Of a stretch of DNA of 35,593 nt, positions 8,150 through 14,888 are shown piece by piece. Under the pieces are notes generated by a model, which searched no databases, was not told the origin of the DNA, and saw nothing but the letters and a program-made list of their open reading frames with translations. The position numbers and the translations under genes are program-made. Each line of letters opens with the position of its first letter. The first letter of the stretch is position 1. Origin of the DNA: Candidatus Woesearchaeota archaeon (lineage in GTDB: Archaea > Nanobdellota > Nanobdellia > Woesearchaeales > GCA-2686295); assembly GCA_002686295.1 (NCBI GenBank), contig NZBB01000012.1, forward strand, positions 1 through 35,593, given 5' to 3'.

Positions 8150-8809
8150 ATGAATAGATACGAATTTCAAGAATTATTTGAAGAAATCGGAGAGAAAAGT
8201 TCAGAACTAAGAAAAAAAATTGTTATGATAATAGGTAGCGGTAGCTTAGGTTCAACTGTTTCAGACATGCTTCATAGAGAAGGCGTTCCTTTAAAAATAG
8301 TCGATAAAGGTCGTTCAGAAATAAAAGATTTGCAACACCAAAGTCTTTATTTGGAAGAAGATGACAATAAATTTAAGGTCAAACAGATAAAGAAAAGATT
8401 AGAGCCAATAAATACCAAAAACAAGATTAGAACATTCCACGAAGATTTAGTTGAAGATAACCTTTTCCTACTTGATTCTGTAGATATAATAATTGATTGT
8501 AGCAACGATTTAGAAACAATGAAAATGGTTGGCAACTATGTTAAGAAAAAAACTCAACTGATAAACTGCAAATACGCAGGTTCAAAAGGAACAATATTCA
8601 TATCTAATAGAAAACATTACTTCAAAGATGTTGTTGAGAAAATAAAAATTGGAGATATAAATAAAGAAGGTCTGATAAACTCAACAGTCCATTTAGCTGC
8701 AGGAATAATTGTTTCTCAAGCACTAAAAATACTTGTTGGAGAAAAAATAACAGATAACTTCATATTATTTGATGTTTGGAAAGATTCTGTTAGAAGAATT
8801 AGTATTTAA
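8150..8809 (+). CDS. ThiF/MoeB/HesA-type E1-like protein (divergent)
   Basis: A 219-residue Rossmann-fold protein. The nucleotide-binding loop GSGSLGS is at 29-35, the acidic end of the second strand (VDKG) at 51-54, the conserved lysine region NKFKVKQIKKRL at 73-84 and the aspartate-containing strand DIIIDCSND at 112-120. This order matches E1-like enzymes that adenylate the C-terminus of ubiquitin-like proteins (ThiS, MoaD, SAMP). Deviations: the usual Arg of the NLxRQ motif is His63 (DLQHQ), the second Asp of DxD is Gly, no CxxC zinc pairs are present, and the protein ends early. No ubiquitin-like partner lies nearby. It may have a reduced or altered activity. The promoter is shared with the divergent nreA. 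Confidence 0.75.
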   Translation: MNRYEFQELFEEIGEKSSELRKKIVMIIGSGSLGSTVSDMLHREGVPLKIVDKGRSEIKDLQHQSLYLEEDDNKFKVKQIKKRLEPINTKNKIRTFHEDLVEDNLFLLDSVDIIIDCSNDLETMKMVGNYVKKKTQLINCKYAGSKGTIFISNRKHYFKDVVEKIKIGDINKEGLINSTVHLAAGIIVSQALKILVGEKITDNFILFDVWKDSVRRISI

Positions 8810-8853
8810 ATTTTCTAGTTAAGTTTTTAAGCAAGAAAGAATTACCAATTATT

Positions 8854-9852
8854 ATGTCTAGGGGGGATATAAAAATATTTGCTTGCAGAGCAGGTAAACC
8901 TTTTGCTAAAAGAATTATTTCTGAACTTAATAAAATTCTTGAAAGCACTGGCAGAATAGTTAATCTTGGAAAATCTAAAAGTGTCAGCTTTGCAGACGGC
9001 GAAATAAAAACGGTTATTAAAGACTCAGTAAGAGGAAAAGATGTTTACCTAGTTCAAAGTTTTATTAACACCAATGATTTGAGTGTCAATGATAACATAA
9101 TGGAATTCTTATTGGCTGCAAACGCTTTGAAACGGTCTGGACCATCACATATTAATTCTATAATACCCTATCTGGCATATTCAAGACAGGACAAACCAAA
9201 AGATAGAGAACCAGTAAGTGCAAGTTTATTAGCAGAAACAATTGAAAGAGCAGGAATAGAAGGAATAATAACAATGGATGTTCATTCAGATCAAATAGCA
9301 GGATTTTACAAAAATATAGGATTTGACAATCTTAGAGCATCAATGACATTAATAAATTATTTTAAGAAACACAAAAGTTTAGATGACGTAGTAGTTATAA
9401 GTCCTGATGCGGGTGGAGCAAAACGTGCAAAGTTCTATGCCAAAAAATTAAAGACTGATATGGCTATAATGCATAAAAATAGAAACTATGAAAAAGAGAA
9501 TGTTGTAGAAAAAACATCTCTTCTTGGAGATGTAAAAGAAAAACAAGCTCTGATAGTTGACGATATTGTAGATACAGGAGGAAGTCTTGTAAACACAATA
9601 GAAGAGCTTTACAAAAACAATGTGAAAACAGTTAGTGTCGCATGCACACATGCATTACTTAATAATCATGCAAAAGAAAAACTTGACAGATTATACCAAG
9701 AAGGAAAACTCGAATACTTAGCAGCCACAGATACAATTATTCAAAAAAACAATCCTAAATGGCTAAAAGAAGTTCCTGTCTCAGGATTATTTGCACAAGT
9801 AATAAATAATATGAATATGGATCTTTCTGTTAGTGAACTCTACGAACAATAA
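8854..9852 (+). CDS. prs: Ribose-phosphate pyrophosphokinase (PRPP synthetase)
   Basis: Makes 5-phosphoribosyl-1-pyrophosphate from ribose 5-phosphate and ATP for nucleotide and amino-acid synthesis; cytoplasmic. The 332-residue protein shows the family blocks in order: FADGEIKTVIKDSVRGKDV (about 47-65), the flexible-loop region YSRQDKPKDREPVSA (about 109-123), TMDVHSDQIAGF (about 140-151), SPDAGGAKRA and the PRPP-binding loop ALIVDDIVDTGGSL (about 231-244). The SVRG and YSRQD blocks resemble the bacterial-type (class I) enzymes. The ATG at 8854 lies 44 bp after the E1-like gene; an A/T-rich box around 8821-8830 would give its own leaderless transcript. The 3' end is convergent with the cyclophilin gene, only 5 bp away. 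Confidence 0.93.
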   Translation: MSRGDIKIFACRAGKPFAKRIISELNKILESTGRIVNLGKSKSVSFADGEIKTVIKDSVRGKDVYLVQSFINTNDLSVNDNIMEFLLAANALKRSGPSHINSIIPYLAYSRQDKPKDREPVSASLLAETIERAGIEGIITMDVHSDQIAGFYKNIGFDNLRASMTLINYFKKHKSLDDVVVISPDAGGAKRAKFYAKKLKTDMAIMHKNRNYEKENVVEKTSLLGDVKEKQALIVDDIVDTGGSLVNTIEELYKNNVKTVSVACTHALLNNHAKEKLDRLYQEGKLEYLAATDTIIQKNNPKWLKEVPVSGLFAQVINNMNMDLSVSELYEQ

Positions 9853-9857
9853 AAAAA

Positions 9858-10475
9858 TTATTCTATAAATATTTTATTTATGAAAACATCTTCTACAGGC
9901 CAATCAGTCATACCATTCTTTACTGATGTTTGAACAGTTGCTATTTCATCAACAACAGCCATCCCTTCAATTACTTTTCCAAAAACAGCATAACCATCAT
10001 TTCCAGATGCATAATTTAACATATTATTATCAACAAGGTTTATGAAGAATTGAGATGTTGCACTATCAGGAACGCTTGTTCTGGCCATAGCAATTGAGGC
10101 CCTATTATTTTTTAAACCATTGTTTGATTCTAATTTAATAGGAGTTTTTGTTTCTTTCTGTAATCCATCTGAAGAAAAACCTCCTCCTTGTATCATAAAA
10201 CCACTGATAACTCTGTGAAAAACTAATCCATTAAAAAATCCATCCTTCACATAACTTAAAAAATTTTCAACTGTTACAGGAGCATTTTCTCTGTCTAACC
10301 TTATTTTTATAATTCCTTTACTTGTTTCCATAATCACAATATCTTCAGTCATTTGATCTTCCTCCAATCCTAATTTTGTTGTTTTCTCAACGCCCTCAGA
10401 TTCTAGAATAATTGGTTTAGCACAACCAAAAATAAAAAATGCCAAAACAACCAATATGAAAAGTTTTTCTTTCAT
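9858..10475 (-). CDS. Lipoprotein cyclophilin-type peptidyl-prolyl isomerase
   Basis: A 205-residue exported cyclophilin, which speeds proline cis-trans isomerisation in folding proteins. The start at 10475 is preferred because it gives a clean lipoprotein signal (hydrophobic 5-16, lipobox FGC with Cys18) and has GAGGAAG upstream; a longer frame would run into the preceding pyrophosphatase gene. The catalytic core reads [14 protein letters not shown] (Arg, Phe and Gln of the active site), then SQFFINL and [11 protein letters not shown]. The domain is of the compact prokaryotic type. It begins 13 bp after the hppA stop in the same direction, so it is likely cotranscribed. Outside location fits a role in folding surface proteins. 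Confidence 0.9.
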   Translation of the reverse strand: MKEKLFILVVLAFFIFGCAKPIILESEGVEKTTKLGLEEDQMTEDIVIMETSKGIIKIRLDRENAPVTVENFLSYVKDGFFNGLVFHRVISGFMIQGGGFSSDGLQKETKTPIKLESNNGLKNNRASIAMARTSVPDSATSQFFINLVDNNMLNYASGNDGYAVFGKVIEGMAVVDEIATVQTSVKNGMTDWPVEDVFINKIFIE

Positions 10476-10488
10476 CTTTAGCTCTTCC

Positions 10489-12435
10489 TCATAAAAATAA
10501 TGGTACAAAAACAACTGCAACTATACTCATAAGCTTTATAAGAATATTTAGGCTTGGACCGCTTGTATCTTTGAAAGGATCTCCAACTGTATCACCAATA
10601 ACTGTTGCTTTATGAACCTCACTTCCTTTACCGCCAAAATGTCCTTCTTCAACATATTTCTTAGCATTATCCCATGCACCACCTGCGTTCGCCATAAAAA
10701 CAGCCATTAAAAATCCTGTAGCTGTAACACCAGCAAGTAATCCTCCAAGAGCTTCAACACCTAAAAATATTCCTACAAATACAGGAACTATAACTGCTAA
10801 TAATCCTGGCAAAATCATCTCTCTCAAAGCTGCAGAAGTGCTTATATCAACACATTTCTTGTAATCAGGTTTTGCTTTCCCAGCCATTAATCCTTTAATT
10901 GTTTTGAATTGTCTTCTAACTTCCTTAATCATATGAAAAGCTGCTTTTCCAACTGCATTCATTGTTAGTGCACTATAAACAAATGGCATTACTGAACCAA
11001 GAAACAAACCAACTATAACTAACGGCTTGCTTAAATCTATTGATTCGAGACCTGCTACTTCTGTAAAGCTGACAAACAAAGCTAACGCAGTAAGAGCAGC
11101 AGATCCTATTGCAAAACCTTTTCCAATAGCAGCAGTAGTGTTTCCTACAGCATCTAAAGCTTCTGCTCTTTCCCTTGCTTTTTTACCCATACCTGCCATC
11201 TCTGCAATACCTGCCGCGTTGTCAGCCACAGGACCATAAGTATCAGTTGCCAAAGTTATTCCAAGAGTGCTTAACATTCCAACCGCAGCAATTGCTATTC
11301 CATAAAGTCCACCAAAATGATGAGCCAATATTATAGCTGCAGATACAGACAAAACAGGCACGACTGTACTAATCATTCCAACCCCTAATCCTCTTATTAT
11401 ATTAGTTGCCCCACCTGTCTGAGCTTCTTTCGCTATACTAATAACAGGCTTGTTATCCGGAGAAGTATAATATTGTGTTGAAAGACCAATAACTATGCCA
11501 GAAAATAAACCAGATAATACTGCGAAAAATAAATCTGACGAGCCCATATAACATTTTATGAGCAAGAAAGAAAATATTATCATGAAAAAAGACGCTGAAA
11601 AAACTCCTTTATTTAAAGCGCCATGAAGATTTTTTCCTTTTACTTTCACAAAGAAAGTTCCAATCATAGAAGCAAGAATACCAAATCCTGCTAATAACAA
11701 AGGAAGAATAGCTCCTTTTGCTGCAAAAACAATTGTTCCTAAAACCATTGCAGCGATTATGCTGTCAACATAGCTTTCAAACAAATCAGCACTCATTCCA
11801 GCCACATCACCAACATTATCTCCAACATTATCGGCAATAACAGCAGGATTTCTTGGATCATCTTCAGGAATCCCCTTTTCAACTTTACCAACAAGATCTG
11901 CACCAACATCAGCAGCTTTAGTGTATATTCCACCACCAACCCTTGCAAATAACGCAATGCTTGAAGCTCCAAAACCAAAACCATAAAGTATGTTTGGCTC
12001 ATTAAAAATCAAGTATAATACTGTAACTCCCAGAAGTCCTAAACCAACAACGCATAAACTAACAACTGTTCCGGTTAAAAAAGCAACTTTCAAACCTTTA
12101 TTCAAACTCTTATTGGCTGCGTTTGCAGTTCTTGCATTTGCAGAAGTAGCAATCCTCATCCCAATATTTCCAGCGACACCAGATAATATCGCACCAATAA
12201 TAAAAGTATAAGACATATTTTTTTCTATAAAAAAGAATAATATGAGAAATACAACTACGATGAATATTACTAAAACCTTGTATTCCCTGTTTAAAAAAGT
12301 CAACGCACCTTCTCTAATAGCAGAAGATATCTCCTTCATTTTTTCAGTACCTTCACTATACTTCTTAATCTTTAAAGCAGAAATAAAAGAATAAAACAAC
12401 GCCAGAACACTTATTATTATAACAAATTTCAACAT
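10489..12435 (-). CDS. hppA: Membrane-bound ion-translocating pyrophosphatase, K+-dependent type
   Basis: A 648-residue protein with about 15-16 membrane helices that couples pyrophosphate hydrolysis to H+ or Na+ export. The substrate site is intact: [18 protein letters not shown], then [17 protein letters not shown], and the late [15 protein letters not shown]. The motif [10 protein letters not shown] has Ala435 where K+-independent enzymes have Lys, which marks the K+-dependent class. Motifs alone do not tell me whether it pumps H+ or Na+. The ATG at 12435 is chosen because GGAGG at 12444-12448 stands 8 nt upstream; a TTG seven codons earlier would place that ribosome site inside the gene. 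A TATA-like stretch (TTTTATATATAATA, about 12468-12482, minus) precedes it. The cyclophilin gene follows. Confidence 0.95.
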   Translation of the reverse strand: MLKFVIIISVLALFYSFISALKIKKYSEGTEKMKEISSAIREGALTFLNREYKVLVIFIVVVFLILFFFIEKNMSYTFIIGAILSGVAGNIGMRIATSANARTANAANKSLNKGLKVAFLTGTVVSLCVVGLGLLGVTVLYLIFNEPNILYGFGFGASSIALFARVGGGIYTKAADVGADLVGKVEKGIPEDDPRNPAVIADNVGDNVGDVAGMSADLFESYVDSIIAAMVLGTIVFAAKGAILPLLLAGFGILASMIGTFFVKVKGKNLHGALNKGVFSASFFMIIFSFLLIKCYMGSSDLFFAVLSGLFSGIVIGLSTQYYTSPDNKPVISIAKEAQTGGATNIIRGLGVGMISTVVPVLSVSAAIILAHHFGGLYGIAIAAVGMLSTLGITLATDTYGPVADNAAGIAEMAGMGKKARERAEALDAVGNTTAAIGKGFAIGSAALTALALFVSFTEVAGLESIDLSKPLVIVGLFLGSVMPFVYSALTMNAVGKAAFHMIKEVRRQFKTIKGLMAGKAKPDYKKCVDISTSAALREMILPGLLAVIVPVFVGIFLGVEALGGLLAGVTATGFLMAVFMANAGGAWDNAKKYVEEGHFGGKGSEVHKATVIGDTVGDPFKDTSGPSLNILIKLMSIVAVVFVPLFL

Positions 12436-12547
12436 TATAAAAACCTCCTTAATCAAAATACTAAATAATATTATATATAAAACTTTTGATAAACATTATT
12501 TTGCACATTTAATAATCCAAAAATCAAACTACACAACAAATCCAGAA

Positions 12548-13108
12548 TTAGCTTATTTTAAAAAATTTATTAAATTTTTCTTGAAATTTGTAATAAAATA
12601 GCAACATAAACACACCTACTAACATCCAAATAATAGATTTTGTTAAGAATCCAAAAAAAGGATTACATAAGTCTAAAGGATTTCCTGTTATATTATCTGT
12701 TCCACAAATAAAATTCCCAGATATTTCATGAATTGTAAATATTATTGGAAGCAGAAAAACATACTTTTTATTCTTATTCTTAGATTTTTTATAATAAAGT
12801 ATGGCTAAAAAAGTGGACATTAGGATTATTGTGATAATTCCACCTAAAGCAAAATTTAAAGATGGATTTCCTTCTATTATTTTAGTTCTTTGTGGGAGTT
12901 TAATAAAACTAAAAAGAGGCATATCAATCCAGTTTTCAATACTAAATTTAGTTATAGTCCCATCTTCTATTAGATTTCCTAAAAATCCATAAGCTATATG
13001 TCCTCCCTCGTGGATATAAAAAGAACCCCCATAAACAAATAAACTGATTAAAAAAGAAATAATGAACAATATGAAAAGAAAGTAAGCTTTGAAAAAAACT
13101 TTTTTCAT
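12548..13108 (-). CDS. Small membrane protein with HEGGH zinc motif (M50-like)
   Basis: A 186-residue protein with about four hydrophobic segments (10-27, 88-106, 116-130, 155-171). The HExxH motif HEGGH is at residues 33-37 just after the first segment, and a Gly-rich ALGGIITII follows the extracellular-like loop, reminiscent of the M50 core. I see no clear NPDG-type third-ligand motif; Asp residues near NPLDLCNP are only candidates. A membrane metalloprotease or a decayed relative is the best guess. It stands alone with A/T-rich flanks, minus strand, ending 112 bp before the hppA start. Confidence 0.6.
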   Translation of the reverse strand: MKKVFFKAYFLFILFIISFLISLFVYGGSFYIHEGGHIAYGFLGNLIEDGTITKFSIENWIDMPLFSFIKLPQRTKIIEGNPSLNFALGGIITIILMSTFLAILYYKKSKNKNKKYVFLLPIIFTIHEISGNFICGTDNITGNPLDLCNPFFGFLTKSIIWMLVGVFMLLFYYKFQEKFNKFFKIS

Positions 13109-13239
13109 CTTAGTTACCTATAAACTTACAAAAATCACGCTCTTTATTCATATTATTTTATTGTTTTCACATATTTAAGTAATTTATGTTTTATGGAATA
13201 TTTCCGGAAAAGATTAAGAAAACAATATAAATCTAAAAT

Positions 13240-13252
13240 AATAATGATTATT
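13240..13252. promoter_or_regulatory. Fur-like 6-1-6 palindrome
   Basis: AATAATGATTATT is a perfect 6-1-6 inverted repeat and is identical to the core of the larger palindrome over the fur start codon at 32649-32671. It lies just downstream of a TATA-like CAATATAAAT (13223-13232) and just before an ATG at 13255, the same geometry as at fur. Members of the Fur/PerR family bind boxes of this 6-1-6 or 7-1-7 layout. Confidence 0.45.
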
Positions 13253-13254
13253 TA

Positions 13255-13400
13255 ATGAAAATAAAAGTAACATCTTGCTGTTATATTCTTTGACTCTACA
13301 AACGAAGTGGATTGGAGTCAAATTTCGTTCGCAGAGTTGAGAATTTGTCTTTATTCTAGCACGAAGTGCAATCTAGGAAAACATTAAGGGCGGGAAGAAA
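13255..13400 (+). ncRNA. Structured intergenic segment, possible small regulatory RNA
   Basis: No convincing ORF is present: the ATG at 13255 opens only 12 codons (MKIKVTSCCYIL). Local GC is higher than in the flanks. Candidate stems are GTAACA (13267-13272) with TGTTAT (13279-13284); TTTGACTC (13289-13296) with GAGTCAAA (13315-13322), perfect; 13294-13306 with 13324-13336 (11 of 13 pairs), which excludes the previous stem; and GCAC-GAA-GTGC (13359-13369). ACGAAGTG occurs twice. The TATA box and Fur-like palindrome immediately upstream suggest a transcribed, regulated RNA. A decayed gene remains possible. The rest of 13109-13585 holds only the MazF remnant and A/T-rich promoter sequence. Confidence 0.3.
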
Positions 13401-13401
13401 A

Positions 13402-13527
13402 TTAGTTTTGGAATATTTTTATTATCTCTTTTTCAACTTCTTTAGATTTAGATGCCTTGAGAGACCCAATCTTATATAGAATGATGGATTTATCAGCAGT
13501 GAATAGCCTGTTTGGTTTTATTAATGT
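13402..13527 (-). pseudogene. C-terminal remnant of a MazF/PemK-type toxin
   Basis: A 41-codon open frame without a start codon ends in TAA at 13402. Its product contains KPNRLFTADKSIILYKIGSL followed by a charged helix, matching the C-terminal strand and helix of MazF/PemK mRNA interferases (the kLfTxxKSlIxkkiGxL pattern). The frame is closed upstream by TAA at 13528; the adjoining stretch in the +1 frame (LSALNINK) would continue the toxin, so a frameshift is likely. The rest of the toxin and any antitoxin are missing. The family call is from pattern memory on a short fragment. Confidence 0.5.
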
Positions 13528-13585
13528 TTAAAGCAGATAAACTTTTCAACAAACTTTTTAAAAATTAGCTTGTTCGTTATCTTTA

Positions 13586-14614
13586 ATGGCTATAAATCAA
13601 AAGGAGATTAATGAGATTAGAAAAGCACTTGGAAAATCTGCTAGGCCTTTGATTTTCTTTGACGATGATCCTGATGGTGCTTGTTCTTTTTTGCAGTTAT
13701 ATCATTATGTTGGCGAAGGAAAAGGAGTCATACTGAAAATAGGTTCTGAGCTTGGAGAAGTTTTTGCAAGAAAAGTTGATGAATATCAACCAGACTTAGT
13801 CGTTATTTTAGATGTTCCTAATGTTAGCCAAGATTTCATTGACCTAGTAAAACAAAAAATTATCTGGATAGATCATCATCCGCCTATTAAAAGAAAAAAA
13901 GTTAATTATTACAATCCAAGAATTCACAACGATAAAGATAATCGTCCAACTAGTTATTGGGCATGGAAAATAACCAAGAAAGATTTGTGGATTGCAATGG
14001 CTGGCTGTGTTGCAGACTGGTCAATACCCGATTTCAAAGATGACTTCATGAAAAAATATTCTGGTCTGTTCAAAAAAAACATAAATAATCCTGCAGAAGC
14101 TTTGTTTAATACAAAAATTGGTTTGTTAGCAAGGATGATTTCTTTCAACTTAAAAGGAACTGTTGCCGACTCAATGAAAGCTGTCAGAATTCTTTCAAAG
14201 ATTGAGCATCCTAATGAGATCTTAAAGCAGACAACACCGAAAGGAAAATTTATCTACAAAAAATTCAATTATTATAATAAAGAATATCAGGATATACTGA
14301 AGGAAGCAAGCCAAACAAAAAGCAAAATTTTATTACATATTTATCCGTACAACAAAACTTCTTTTACAAGCGAGTTAAGTAATGAATTATTATACAAACA
14401 TCCCAATAAGTTAATACTTGTTGGCAGAGATCGGAATGGTGAAATAAAGTTTTCAGTTAGAGGAAAAGATATAAAAGTTCTTCCAATAGTAAAGAAAGTT
14501 CTTGAAACACTTGAAGGTCGTGGAGGAGGGCATGAATATGCTTGTGGATTGCAGATAAAAAGCGTTGACTTAGATAAATTATTGAAAATAATTAATGAAG
14601 AGTTAGAGAATTAA
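13586..14614 (+). CDS. DHH/DHHA1-family phosphoesterase, RecJ-like
   Basis: A 342-residue protein with the DHH core: FFDDDPDGAC (24-33), VVILDVPN (about 72-79) and the signature IDHHPP (about 94-99), all carrying the metal-binding Asp/His residues. The C-terminal DHHA1 domain ends in GRGGGHEYACG (about 312-322), which in the family binds the substrate phosphate. Archaeal relatives include RecJ-like single-strand exonucleases, among them the GINS-associated nuclease, and oligonucleotide phosphodiesterases. Length is short for a bacterial RecJ and fits the archaeal group. An A/T-rich box centred near 13559 sits 27 nt before the ATG, so the mRNA is probably leaderless. Confidence 0.88.
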   Translation: MAINQKEINEIRKALGKSARPLIFFDDDPDGACSFLQLYHYVGEGKGVILKIGSELGEVFARKVDEYQPDLVVILDVPNVSQDFIDLVKQKIIWIDHHPPIKRKKVNYYNPRIHNDKDNRPTSYWAWKITKKDLWIAMAGCVADWSIPDFKDDFMKKYSGLFKKNINNPAEALFNTKIGLLARMISFNLKGTVADSMKAVRILSKIEHPNEILKQTTPKGKFIYKKFNYYNKEYQDILKEASQTKSKILLHIYPYNKTSFTSELSNELLYKHPNKLILVGRDRNGEIKFSVRGKDIKVLPIVKKVLETLEGRGGGHEYACGLQIKSVDLDKLLKIINEELEN

Positions 14615-14736
14615 TCTAATGTCATTCAAAACTCGTATATTTAAAAAAAATAAAAAATTATTTTTCTGCAATAATTAATAAAGTTAAAACAGCAATGATG
14701 GGTGAGGATTATGTTTTCCCGTCAGAAAAAATGATA

Positions 14737-14755
14737 TTTGAATGATTAATTCAAA
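14737..14755. repeat. Inverted repeat in the leader region of the P-type ATPase gene
   Basis: TTTGAAT and ATTCAAA are perfect 7-bp arms separated by GATTA. The repeat lies 134 bp before the ATPase start in a gene-free stretch (14615-14888) that otherwise holds A/T-rich sequence, a 16-codon ORF (14698-14748) that I do not trust, and a TATA-like GAATTATAAACT (about 14847-14858). It may be an operator. Confidence 0.35.
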
Positions 14756-14888
14756 CCAAAATCAATCCTTGCTTTATTATAATTAAAAACATTAGGAAAT
14801 ATTAAATAAGCAAGTGAAAAAACAAACTAACACTTAAAATAAAAAGAATTATAAACTAAAAACATAAATAATCTTTGAGAGGTGGGAA

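Noticed and set aside
12436-12456. Seven-codon N-terminal extension of the pyrophosphatase starting at a TTG
   Set aside because: The extension would contain the Shine-Dalgarno GGAGG of the ATG at 12435.
13201-13210. Palindrome TTTCCGGAAA as an operator or restriction-type site
   Set aside because: A single 10-bp palindrome with no second copy or clear position relative to a promoter; expected by chance.
14670-14760. Possible C/D-box guide RNA or short peptide (ATGATGG, ATGAT motifs; 16-codon ORF at 14698-14748)
   Set aside because: C-like motifs are present but proper D boxes (CUGA) at the needed places are not, and the ORF lacks a ribosome site and any recognisable product.
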